Origin: Clostridiales bacterium 1_7_47FAA
Lineage (GTDB): Bacteria > Bacillota > Clostridia > Lachnospirales > Lachnospiraceae
Direction of reading: 5' to 3'
DNA: 64,000 bases
Assembly: GCA_000155435.1 (NCBI GenBank)
Contig: DS990261.1
Span: 797,987-861,986 of the forward strand
Below are positions 40,519-48,090 of the stretch, piece after piece. Both the position numbers and the translations under genes were made by a program. Each line of letters begins with the position of its first letter. Within the stretch, counting starts at the first letter, position 1. The notes below the pieces were generated by a model. The model ran no database searches. It saw only the letters and a list, made by a program, of their open reading frames with translations, and was not told the origin of the DNA.

Positions 40519-41580
40519 ATGAAAGATTCATTTGGAAGAAATATTGACTATATGAGGATATCCATCACGGACCGGTGCAACCTGCGGTGCAGGTACTGCA
40601 TGCCAAACGGTGTGGAAAGCCTGGCACGTTCGGAAATCCTGTCCCTGGAGGAGATTGAGGCCATTGCCATCTGCGCCGCTTCCCTTGGCATCAGCCGGAT
40701 TAAGGTGACGGGCGGGGAACCCCTGGTGCGCAGGGACTGCTGCCAGCTGGTGAAGCTGTTAAAATCCATACCCGGTATTGAGAAGGTGACCATCACCACC
40801 AACGGCGTGCTGCTGGACCGGTATCTGGAGCCTCTCATAGAGGCGGGGATTGATGGCATCAACATCAGCCTGGATACCCTGGACCCGTGTATGTATGAGA
40901 GGATTACAGGCTTTGACAGGCTGGCCGCCGTGATGAAGACCATAGAGCGGTCCGCGGATCTGCCTGTAAGGATTAAAATCAATGCTGTTTCCATTGATTT
41001 TAGTTCCATGGGCGGGGAAGACTGCCATGGCCCGGAGGGAATCTGGTGGAAGGAGCTGGTGGAACTGACCAGCCGTTATCCGGTAGACGTGCGTTTTATT
41101 GAAATGATGCCCATCGGATATGGCAGGCAGTTTAAGACCATCAACCACAAGGACCTGCTGGAAGAGATGCACAGGGAATATCCGGGGCTTACAGAGGATG
41201 ATACGGAGCACGGCTATGGACCGGCCGTATACTACCGGATACCGGGCGCCCTTGGAAGCGTTGGGCTTATCAGCGCCATCCACGGGAAGTTCTGTGATGC
41301 GTGCAACCGTGTCCGCCTGACCTCACAGGGCTTTTTAAAGACCTGCCTGTGCTATGAGGACGGTGTGGACCTGCGCGCGGTCCTGCGGGAGGGCTTAAGG
41401 ACGCCGGAGGGCGACGGCCATTACCATTGGCCATTAAGGGAATGTCCGGGCGATGAAAAGCTTCAGGCCCGTCTTGCGGCCGCCATGGAAAAGGCCATAA
41501 CAGAAAAGCCTGCGGCCCACTGCTTTGAGCGGCCGGGGATGATAACGGAATCACACAATATGATTGCTATCGGAGGATAA
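40519..41580 (+). CDS. moaA: GTP 3',8-cyclase MoaA (radical SAM)
   Basis: 353 residues. Radical SAM motif CNLRCRYC (about 17-24), GGEP (about 65-68) for SAM, and the second Fe-S site CDACNRVRLTSQGFLKTC (about 258-275). It ends in the conserved Gly-Gly. It makes 3',8-cyclo-GTP, the first step of molybdopterin synthesis. ATG at 40501 overlapping the moaC stop is possible; TTGGAG 9 bases before 40519 and the family start FGRNIDYMRISITD favour 40519. Somewhat longer than usual because of an insertion around residues 160-175 and near 300. Confidence 0.92.
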   Translation: MKDSFGRNIDYMRISITDRCNLRCRYCMPNGVESLARSEILSLEEIEAIAICAASLGISRIKVTGGEPLVRRDCCQLVKLLKSIPGIEKVTITTNGVLLDRYLEPLIEAGIDGINISLDTLDPCMYERITGFDRLAAVMKTIERSADLPVRIKINAVSIDFSSMGGEDCHGPEGIWWKELVELTSRYPVDVRFIEMMPIGYGRQFKTINHKDLLEEMHREYPGLTEDDTEHGYGPAVYYRIPGALGSVGLISAIHGKFCDACNRVRLTSQGFLKTCLCYEDGVDLRAVLREGLRTPEGDGHYHWPLRECPGDEKLQARLAAAMEKAITEKPAAHCFERPGMITESHNMIAIGG

Positions 41581-41590
41581 TGGAAGGGTT

Positions 41591-42673
41591 ATGGGAGATA
41601 TGACAGAGAAAAAGGAAAGCCCTCAGCTGGATCAGCCGGGGGAACGTGTGGAAGGAGCACTTCCTACAGGCGGGGAAGGAGCGCTTCCTACAAGTGGGGA
41701 AGGAACGCTTCCTGCAGGTGGGGAAGGCGTGCTGCCCACGGGCGTGGTGAAGGCCATCTGCATCAGCGACATCAGGGGAATTGAAAAAAGGGCCATTGAG
41801 GAAGGGCATTTCCTGGTGGATTTCGGAATCGAAGGGGATGCCCATGGCGGCAACTGGCACCGTCAGGTGAGCCTTCTTTCCTATGATAAGGTAAAGGCGT
41901 TTAACGAGAGGGGCGCTGACGTGGGCGATGGGGCCTTCGGGGAGAACCTGGTGGTGGAAGGCCTGGACTTCCGTGCCCTGCCGGTGGGCACGAAGCTGTA
42001 CGCGGGAACCGTGGAGCTTGTGATGACCCAGATCGGCAAGGAATGCCACAGCCACTGCGCCATCTACAAACGCATGGGCGAATGCATCATGCCAAGGGAG
42101 GGCGTGTTTGCCAAGGTGCTGAAGGAAGGCGTCATCCGTCCGGGCGATGAGATGCGTATTGAACTGCCAAAGGAGGACAGGCCCTTTACCGCGGCCGTCA
42201 TTACCCTCAGCGACAAAGGCGCCAGAGGCGAGCGGAAGGACGAGAGCGGCCCCGCTGCCAGGGAAATGCTGGAGCAGGCAGGCTATGAGGTGGTGGAAAC
42301 CCTTCTCATACCGGATGAACCTGCCTTGTTAAAGACACAGCTCATGCGCCTGGCGGACGGACGCCAGGTGGATCTGATCCTTACCAGCGGCGGGACCGGA
42401 TTTTCCCTGAGGGACCAGACGCCGGAGGCAACCCTGGCAGTGGCGGACCGGAATGCGCCTGGGATTGCGGAGGCAATCCGCTATAAATCCCTTCAGATCA
42501 CAGACAGGGCCATGCTCAGCAGGGGCGCGTCCGTAATCCGTAAGAAAACATTGATCGTAAACCTTCCGGGCAGCCCCAAGGCGGTTAAGGAAAGCCTTGG
42601 ATTCATCATGGATTCCCTGGAACATGGGATTAAGATACTGCGCGGAAGCGCATCCGAGTGCGCCAGACACTGA
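41591..42673 (+). CDS. MOSC domain-MogA/MoaB fusion protein
   Basis: About 360 residues. After a low-complexity N-terminus with four octapeptide repeats, a MOSC domain (about 55-195) shows DFGIEGDAHGGNWHRQVSLL and the Cys in IGKECHSHCAIY, the residue that handles sulfur in the family. A MogA/MoaB domain follows (about 200-355): LSDKGARGERKDESGP, the ILTSGGTGFSLRDQTPEA loop, and LIVNLPGSPKAVKES. It would adenylylate molybdopterin and possibly transfer sulfur to the cofactor, as needed for xanthine dehydrogenase-type enzymes. The start is uncertain among 41591 and 41600. Confidence 0.87.
   Translation: MGDMTEKKESPQLDQPGERVEGALPTGGEGALPTSGEGTLPAGGEGVLPTGVVKAICISDIRGIEKRAIEEGHFLVDFGIEGDAHGGNWHRQVSLLSYDKVKAFNERGADVGDGAFGENLVVEGLDFRALPVGTKLYAGTVELVMTQIGKECHSHCAIYKRMGECIMPREGVFAKVLKEGVIRPGDEMRIELPKEDRPFTAAVITLSDKGARGERKDESGPAAREMLEQAGYEVVETLLIPDEPALLKTQLMRLADGRQVDLILTSGGTGFSLRDQTPEATLAVADRNAPGIAEAIRYKSLQITDRAMLSRGASVIRKKTLIVNLPGSPKAVKESLGFIMDSLEHGIKILRGSASECARH
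41651..41746 (+). repeat. 24-base in-frame tandem repeat coding EG(A/T/V)LPxxG
   Basis: Three full 24-base units (41651-41674, 41675-41698, 41699-41722) and a partial fourth, each starting GAAGG and containing CTTCCT in the full units. They encode EGALPTGG, EGALPTSG, EGTLPAGG and EGVLPTG just before the MOSC domain. Probably a flexible, length-variable linker. Confidence 0.85.
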
Positions 42674-42716
42674 ATGGCGGGATGCGGGGCGGACGATTGC
42701 CGCGGCAGGCAGCAAC

Positions 42717-42738
42717 CGTTTAATCACAGCATATAACG
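42717..42738. promoter_or_regulatory. ModE-like palindrome, distal
   Basis: CGTTTAAT and ATATAACG half sites around a 6-base centre. The right half equals the ModE half-site ATATAACG and the left matches its complement at 6 of 8 positions. It lies about 45 bases after the MOSC-MogA stop and 130 upstream of modA. Confidence 0.5.
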
Positions 42739-42752
42739 GATACAACCGGCAG

Positions 42753-42777
42753 GCCCACCTGTCATGGGTGGGCTTTT
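42753..42777 (+). terminator. Weak terminator or attenuator upstream of modA
   Basis: GCCCACC (42753-42759) pairs with GGTGGGC (42767-42773), followed by only four T residues. It separates the cofactor synthesis genes from modABC, between the two ModE-like palindromes. Confidence 0.55.
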
Positions 42778-42787
42778 GCCTGGACTT

Positions 42788-42811
42788 CGATATATCCATT
42801 CGAGTATAACG
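42788..42811. promoter_or_regulatory. ModE-like palindrome proximal to modA
   Basis: CGATATAT and GTATAACG half sites, 24 bases overall, the same length and layout as the known E. coli mod operator. TATAAC inside it (42805-42810) is also a candidate -10 box with TGGACT (42781-42786) as -35, so binding would repress modABC when molybdate is plentiful. A second candidate -10 (42844-42849) lies too close to the ribosome binding site. Confidence 0.6.
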
Positions 42812-42867
42812 GATGGTTCTTGTCCGTTTACAATACATCATATTATAATAAAAAGGAGCAGAAGATT

Positions 42868-43776
42868 ATGAAAAAACACATTACCATGATGATGGCGGCC
42901 GTGATGGCAGCAACCGTACTGGCAGGATGCGGGGCATCCAAGGAAGCGGCAACCACAGCAGCGCCTTCTGAGACTGCGGCAGAAGCCGGGACCACGGCAG
43001 GGACTGAGGCGGGGACAGAAACCGAAGCAGATACCAAGGCGGAGGCAGATACCAAGGCGGAGGCGGCCTCCGGCCAGGAGACTGAAATCCTGGTGGCGGC
43101 AGCGGCCAGCCTTAAGAATGCCTATGAGGAAGAACTGATCCCCATGTTCCAGGCCAAGTATCCGGGCGTTACTGTGAAGGGGACCTATGACAGTTCAGGC
43201 AAGCTCCAGACACAGATTGAGGAAGGCCTGGAAGCCGATGTATTCATGTCGGCGGCAACTAAGCAGATGACGGCCCTTGACGGGGAAGGGATGATTGCTT
43301 CTGACACCATCACCAACCTGCTGGAGAACAAGATCGTGCTGATCGTACCCGCGGGCAGCGGTTCTGGCCTTGCCAGGTTTGAGGACATTGAAAAGGCTGA
43401 GAGCATTGCACTGGGAGACCCGGCCAGTGTCCCGGCAGGACAGTATGCGGAAGAAGCATTGACGAGCCTTGGGATTTGGGATAAAATTCAGGATAAAGTA
43501 AGCTTTGGCACAAACGTGACAGAGGTACTTAACCAGGTTGCGGTAGCCAGTGCGGACGCAGGCATCGTATATGCAACCGATGCAGCCAGCATGGCAGACC
43601 AGGTTCAGGTGGTTGCAGAGGCTCCGGAGGGCAGCCTGGCCAAGAAGGTAATCTATCCGGTTGCCGTTGTGAAGAACACTGCCAATGAAGAGGCGGCTAA
43701 GAACTTTGTCGAATTCCTGAAAACTGATGAAGCCATGAAGGTGTTTGAGTCTTACGGATTCACAAAGGGAGAATAA
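42868..43776 (+). CDS. modA: Molybdate ABC transporter substrate-binding lipoprotein ModA
   Basis: 302-residue extracellular lipoprotein binding molybdate or tungstate. Signal peptide with lipobox LAGC (Cys about 21), then an Ala/Glu/Thr-rich linker containing a short EADTKA repeat. The ModA fold starts at ILVAAAASLKNAYEEELIP; YDSSGKLQTQIEEGLEADVFMSA is the oxyanion-binding segment with the conserved Ser residues, and GDPASVPAGQYAEEAL is typical of ModA. An upstream frame to 42820 is rejected because AAAAGGAG fits the ATG at 42868. Confidence 0.93.
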   Translation: MKKHITMMMAAVMAATVLAGCGASKEAATTAAPSETAAEAGTTAGTEAGTETEADTKAEADTKAEAASGQETEILVAAAASLKNAYEEELIPMFQAKYPGVTVKGTYDSSGKLQTQIEEGLEADVFMSAATKQMTALDGEGMIASDTITNLLENKIVLIVPAGSGSGLARFEDIEKAESIALGDPASVPAGQYAEEALTSLGIWDKIQDKVSFGTNVTEVLNQVAVASADAGIVYATDAASMADQVQVVAEAPEGSLAKKVIYPVAVVKNTANEEAAKNFVEFLKTDEAMKVFESYGFTKGE

Positions 43777-43798
43777 TGAAGGTAGAGAGGGGATATAC

Positions 43799-44470
43799 AT
43801 GGATTGGTCACCCATACTGATTTCGATGAAGACAGCCAGCCTGTCGATTTTGATTACATTTTTCCTTGGGATTTTTGCTGCCTGGGCAGTGGTAAGCCTT
43901 AAAAATGAGGTGTGGAGGCTGTTCTGGGACGGGGTGCTGACGCTTCCGCTGGTGCTTCCGCCTACGGTGGCCGGCTTTTTCCTTCTCTATATATTTGGGG
44001 TCAAACGCCCGGTAGGGCAGTTTTTTATTGACTATTTCAGCATTAAGATTGCATTTTCCTGGGCGGCCACCGTCATTGCGGCCATCGTCATGTCCTTTCC
44101 GCTGATGTACAGGTCGGCCAGAGGCGCATTTGAACAGGTGGACCAGAACCTGGTGGCGGCGGCCAGGACCCTGGGTATGAGCGAGTGGAGTATTTTCTGG
44201 AAGGTATTGGTTGCCAACGCAGTGCCGGGCGTTGTCAGCGGGGGCGTGCTGGCCTTTGCAAGAGGGCTTGGGGAGTTCGGCGCCACGGCCATGATTGCCG
44301 GCAACATCGCGGGCAGGACAAGGACCCTGCCCATGGCGGTCTATTCCGAGGTGGCTGCCGGAAACATGGATAAGGCATACAGCTATGTGGCCATCATTGT
44401 GGTGATTGCATTTATTTCGGTTTTTCTTATGAACTGGGCGGCCCTTCGGACCGGAAGCAGGAGGGGTTAG
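43799..44470 (+). CDS. modB: Molybdate ABC transporter permease ModB
   Basis: 223-residue inner-membrane permease, about five hydrophobic segments. LPLVLPPTVAGFFLLYIFG and the EAA loop EQVDQNLVAAARTLGMSEWSIFWKV are ModB-typical, as is ARGLGEFGATAMIAGNIAGR. GAGAGGGG precedes the ATG at 43799. 22 bases after modA. Confidence 0.93.
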   Translation: MDWSPILISMKTASLSILITFFLGIFAAWAVVSLKNEVWRLFWDGVLTLPLVLPPTVAGFFLLYIFGVKRPVGQFFIDYFSIKIAFSWAATVIAAIVMSFPLMYRSARGAFEQVDQNLVAAARTLGMSEWSIFWKVLVANAVPGVVSGGVLAFARGLGEFGATAMIAGNIAGRTRTLPMAVYSEVAAGNMDKAYSYVAIIVVIAFISVFLMNWAALRTGSRRG

Positions 44471-44473
44471 GAT

Positions 44474-45637
44474 ATGGTTGTGGATTCAGGACATGATCTC
44501 CGTTTGGGAGTGGATATAAAAAAGAAGCTGAAGGAATTCAGCCTGGACATTGGATTTGAGGCCGGAAGGGGATGTCTTGGGATACTGGGACCATCGGGCT
44601 GCGGCAAAAGCATGACCCTTAAATCCATTGCAGGCATTGTAAGGCCGGATTCGGGCAGGATAGCAATCCAGTATGCCCAGGGGGAAGCGGCAGGGGGAAG
44701 GGTGCTTTACGATTCATCCCTAAAGGTCAATGAAAGGCCCCAGGTGCGCAGGGTAGGCTACCTGTTCCAGAATTACGCCCTGTTTCCCAACATGACGGTG
44801 GAACAGAACATATTGACCGGCTTAAACAGCGCGGGCGGAAGGAAGGCCGTGTCCAGGAAGCGCCAGCCCCTGACCCAGAAGGAGAAGGACGGAAAGGTCA
44901 GGGAAATGCTTTCAAGGTTCAGGCTGGAAGGCCTGGAACAGCGCTATCCGGCACAGCTTTCCGGGGGGCAGCAGCAGAGGGTGGCCCTGGCCCGCATCCT
45001 TGCATATGGGCCGGAGGTGCTATTGTTAGATGAACCATTTTCAGCCATGGATACGTATCTCAGGGAAGGGCTGAGGCTGGAACTGGCCAGCGTCCTGAAG
45101 GATTACGACGGGGTCAGCGTCATGGTGACCCATGACAGGGATGAGGCGTACCAGCTTTGTGACAGCCTTCTCCTGCTGGACAGGGGAAGTGTGCTGGCTG
45201 GCGGGAAGACCAGGGATATATTCCAGTGTCCCATCACCTGCCAGGCAGCCAGGCTCACGGGATGTAAGAACATATCCAGGATTGGACGTCTGGGTCCGCG
45301 GCGCATAAAGGCCCTGGACTGGGGCGGGTTAGAGCTTACAACGGACCGGGATGTGGACGGTTCCATCACAGCGGTGGGTATCAGGGCACATGATTTTGAA
45401 CCCCTGTCCGATGGGGAGGCAGAGCAATGGAAAGGCAGGGAAAACGGAAACCTGATCCAGGTGGGTTCTCCCAATATTTCCGAGATGCCCTTTGAGTGGT
45501 ATATTACATTGTCCAACGGCCTGTGGTGGAAAAAGGAAAAGGATATCCACACCCACAATACCGCCGGGCTTGTGCCGGGGTGGCTGCGGGTGGAGCCGTC
45601 GGCACTGCTGTTGCTCACAGGTGAGTTGAATGGATAA
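44474..45637 (+). CDS. modC: Molybdate ABC transporter ATP-binding protein ModC
   Basis: 387 residues. Walker A GPSGCGKSMTLKSI (about 36-49), signature LSGGQQQRVALARIL, Walker B LLLDEPFSAMD, and the H-loop VMVTHDRDEAYQL. After about 240 a TOBE-like C-terminal domain follows (VGIRAHDFEPLSDG), the likely site of trans-inhibition by molybdate in this family. An insertion of about 20 residues rich in Lys/Arg sits before the signature. 3 bases after modB. Confidence 0.92.
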   Translation: MVVDSGHDLRLGVDIKKKLKEFSLDIGFEAGRGCLGILGPSGCGKSMTLKSIAGIVRPDSGRIAIQYAQGEAAGGRVLYDSSLKVNERPQVRRVGYLFQNYALFPNMTVEQNILTGLNSAGGRKAVSRKRQPLTQKEKDGKVREMLSRFRLEGLEQRYPAQLSGGQQQRVALARILAYGPEVLLLDEPFSAMDTYLREGLRLELASVLKDYDGVSVMVTHDRDEAYQLCDSLLLLDRGSVLAGGKTRDIFQCPITCQAARLTGCKNISRIGRLGPRRIKALDWGGLELTTDRDVDGSITAVGIRAHDFEPLSDGEAEQWKGRENGNLIQVGSPNISEMPFEWYITLSNGLWWKKEKDIHTHNTAGLVPGWLRVEPSALLLLTGELNG

Positions 45638-45652
45638 AAGGAGAAGATTGAT

Positions 45653-46594
45653 ATGAGGACAGGCGCAGTGGTTGTTGCGGCAGGGCACAAAAGTTCCGTA
45701 AGCAGTTTTTCACCCATGCTCCCCATCGGGGACAGCACGGTCATCAGAAGGATCATCATCACCCTGAAACGGTCCGGCATTGACCCGGTGGTGGTGATTA
45801 CAGGGGAACAGGGGGATGAGGTGGAGAAACACATCGCGGGCCTCCGTGTCATCTGCCTGCGCAATCAGAATTATGGACATACCCAGATGTTTAACAGCAT
45901 CTGCCTGGGCCTGAACTATATTGAGGACCTGTGCGACCGGGTATTCATCCTGCCTGCCAAGTTCCCCATGTTCCTTCCGGAAACCATAAAGCGGATGATG
46001 GATACCGATGCCCAGGTGGTCTGCCCTGTATTTGAGGGAAGAAGGGGGCATCCGGTGCTGGTTTCCAGCGCCGTCATCGGTAAGCTGCTGAATTACAAGG
46101 GGGAACAGGGGCTTCGGGGCGCCCTCAGGCAGGCGGATGTGTACCGGTACGCGGCCGAGGTTGAGGTGGAGGACCAGGGAATCATCCTGGCCGTGGAGAC
46201 GGACGAGGACCGCGCCCAGAGTAACCTGGACAATGAACGGCTGGACATTTTCCCCCAGGTCCAGCTGACTCTGGAGCGGGATGACGGGTTTTTCGGTCCC
46301 TCCGTGGCCCAGTTCCTGTCCTTGATTGACCATACAGGTTCCATGCAGACAGCCTGCAGGCAGATGCACATGTCCTATACCAAGGGCTGGAAGATACTGA
46401 AGGCAGCGGAAAAACAGCTTGGATACCCCCTGCTGATTACCCAGTCAGGCGGGGCAGAGGGAGGTTCGTCCCTGCTGACCCCCAAGGCCAGGGATTTCCT
46501 GGCCCGTTTCCTCCGGATGGAGAAGGAACTGAGGGAGGATGCGCAGAAACTATATGAAAAATATTTTTCCATGGAGGATGAGACAGGTCTATGA
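45653..46594 (+). CDS. Degenerate NTP-transferase/ModE-HTH fusion, paralogue 2
   Basis: 313 residues, the same architecture as the protein at 36805. The ModE-like winged helix is well kept (about 200-290: GFFGPSVAQFLSLIDHTGS, SYTKGWKILKAAEKQLGYPL, SGGAEGGSSLLTPKA). The transferase part is not: where paralogue 1 has SSRMGDFKPMLPFG this one has KSSVSSFSPMLPIG, losing the Arg, the Gly and the Lys that bind NTP, and MPMDTP has become LPAKFP, losing the metal Asp. It is probably a pseudoenzyme that senses a nucleotide or pterin and acts as regulator. Its stop overlaps xdhC (ATGA). Confidence 0.85.
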   Translation: MRTGAVVVAAGHKSSVSSFSPMLPIGDSTVIRRIIITLKRSGIDPVVVITGEQGDEVEKHIAGLRVICLRNQNYGHTQMFNSICLGLNYIEDLCDRVFILPAKFPMFLPETIKRMMDTDAQVVCPVFEGRRGHPVLVSSAVIGKLLNYKGEQGLRGALRQADVYRYAAEVEVEDQGIILAVETDEDRAQSNLDNERLDIFPQVQLTLERDDGFFGPSVAQFLSLIDHTGSMQTACRQMHMSYTKGWKILKAAEKQLGYPLLITQSGGAEGGSSLLTPKARDFLARFLRMEKELREDAQKLYEKYFSMEDETGL

Positions 46595-47631
46595 AAGCAT
46601 TATTTGAAGAGTTATCCAATGTATTGGCAAAAGGGGAGGAGGCTGTGCTGGTCACGATCATAGCCAGCTCCGGCTCCACGCCCAGGGGCGCCGGTTCGCG
46701 CATGCTGGTGAGGCAGGACGGCACCATCAAGGGGACCGTGGGCGGCGGATCAGTGGAATACCAGGCCATACTCACGGCCATGGAAGCCATGAAACATAAA
46801 TCTTCCTATACAAAGGGATTCACCCTGAACCGGAACCAGGTAGCTGATATCGGCATGGTCTGCGGCGGCAACGTGGTGGTTTACTTTCAGTATATCCGCC
46901 CGGATGACAGGGCATTTGCAGAATTCTGCACCAAGGTGCGGGACGCCCTTGGCAGGGATGAGGACAGCTGGCTGCTCCTGGACATAACGGACGAGACCTG
47001 CTGGCAGATGGGGCTTTACAGCAAAAGCACAGGCCTTACAGGCTTGGACAGGCCGGAGCAGGCAGAGCTGGCGCTTCAGGAACCGCTCTTTACAGGCAGG
47101 ACCCTTCAGCAGGAAATCGGGGGACGCAGATATTATATTGAACCCCTGGTCCAGGCAGGGACGGTCTATATCTTCGGCGGCGGACATGTAGCCCAGGAGC
47201 TGGTGCCTGTCCTGTCCCATGTGGGGTTCCGGTGCGTGGTCATGGACGACCGGGAGGAATTTGCCAACCGTGAAGTATTTCCCCAGGCAGCAGGAACCAT
47301 TGTCGGGAACCTGGAAGAGATTGGCAGTTACATTGACGTCAGGCCCTGCGACTATGTGTGCGTCATGACCAGGGGCCACCAGTTTGACTACTATGTGCAG
47401 CGCCAGGCCCTGTCCATGAAGCCGGGCTACATCGGCATCATGGGAAGCAGGAATAAAATCAGGGTGGTAACGGACAAACTGCTGGCAGACGGCTTTACAA
47501 GGGAAGAGATAGAAGCCTGCCACATGCCCATCGGGACGGAAATCCGGGCGGAGACACCGGCAGAGATAGCCATCAGCATTGCAGGCGAGTTAATCTGTGA
47601 GCGGGCTGCCAGGATGGGACGCAGGAAGTGA
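46591..47631 (+). CDS. XdhC-family molybdoenzyme maturation protein
   Basis: 346 residues. XdhC proteins bind molybdenum cofactor, help its sulfuration and insert it into xanthine dehydrogenase-type enzymes. N-terminal XdhC_CoxI motif TIIASSGSTPRGAGSRMLV with GTVGGGSVEYQA; C-terminal Rossmann XdhC_C with VYIFGGGHVAQELVPVL, VMDDREEFAN and IGIMGSRNKIRVV. Translationally coupled to the pseudo-transferase regulator. No molybdenum hydroxylase subunit is encoded nearby, so its client is elsewhere. Confidence 0.92.
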   Translation: MKALFEELSNVLAKGEEAVLVTIIASSGSTPRGAGSRMLVRQDGTIKGTVGGGSVEYQAILTAMEAMKHKSSYTKGFTLNRNQVADIGMVCGGNVVVYFQYIRPDDRAFAEFCTKVRDALGRDEDSWLLLDITDETCWQMGLYSKSTGLTGLDRPEQAELALQEPLFTGRTLQQEIGGRRYYIEPLVQAGTVYIFGGGHVAQELVPVLSHVGFRCVVMDDREEFANREVFPQAAGTIVGNLEEIGSYIDVRPCDYVCVMTRGHQFDYYVQRQALSMKPGYIGIMGSRNKIRVVTDKLLADGFTREEIEACHMPIGTEIRAETPAEIAISIAGELICERAARMGRRK

Positions 47632-47652
47632 GGATAAGACTTCGTTAAATAA

Positions 47653-47691
47653 AATACAAAAATTTTTAGGTAACCTAAAATAATTTGTATT
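47653..47691. promoter_or_regulatory. Large AT-rich palindrome downstream of xdhC
   Basis: Two 19-base arms (47653-47671 and 47673-47691) are complementary at 16 of 19 positions. The core is TTTTAGG-TA-ACCTAAAA with outer arms AATACAAA/TTTGTATT. There is no T tract, so it is not an ordinary terminator. The TTAGG/CCTAA core resembles operators of DtxR-family metal regulators, a weak similarity. Confidence 0.5.
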
Positions 47692-47742
47692 AATAAACAA
47701 AAACAGAGGATGTACGGTCTGAAAGATCATCTATATTGCGGA

Positions 47743-47771
47743 TTGTGCGCCAGCGGGTTCCGGGCTATAAT
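47743..47771 (+). promoter_or_regulatory. Promoter before a 27-residue ORF
   Basis: TTGTGC (47743-47748), 17 bases, TATAAT (47766-47771), about 49 bases upstream of the small ORF's ATG. Confidence 0.5.
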
Positions 47772-47819
47772 CAGAGTATCCAAATGATAAGCAGAATACT
47801 TTGAAAGAAGGGAACGCAG

Positions 47820-47903
47820 ATGGCAGTAATCGCAATTATACTTGCATACGGCATCCTCAGTGTGGAGCTGTATGGCGTCATCAGGGATAACATCCGTAAA
47901 TAA
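47820..47903 (+). CDS. Small hydrophobic peptide, 27 residues
   Basis: An ATG at 47820 preceded by AGAAGGGA with a 6-base gap opens a 27-codon frame: Met, then AVIAIILAYGILSVELYGVI, then a charged end RDNIRK. It has one likely membrane segment and a basic tail, the shape of small membrane regulators or type I toxin-like peptides. It has its own promoter and lies in a 460-base gap between xdhC and yqeC. No homologue is known to me; coding status rests on the promoter, ribosome binding site and composition. Confidence 0.5.
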   Translation: MAVIAIILAYGILSVELYGVIRDNIRK

Positions 47904-48090
47904 AATGGGAAGCAATTGACCAAATGATAGGAAAAACAGTCAGGAACACAGGGCAGGGCCGCTGGTTCCCGGCTGTTTTTGTGCGTTTATGGCTTTCCTT
48001 AAATTGTAATTTATGTTAAGATAATCTGTACGGGAAACTGAAGGGTTGGAATGGGAAGGATTGGAATGGCGCACAGGAGGGAGGATGGGC

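Noticed and set aside
41567-42055. Minus-strand ORF of 162 residues
   Set aside because: Shadow of the MOSC-MogA gene; its repeats only mirror the coding repeats.
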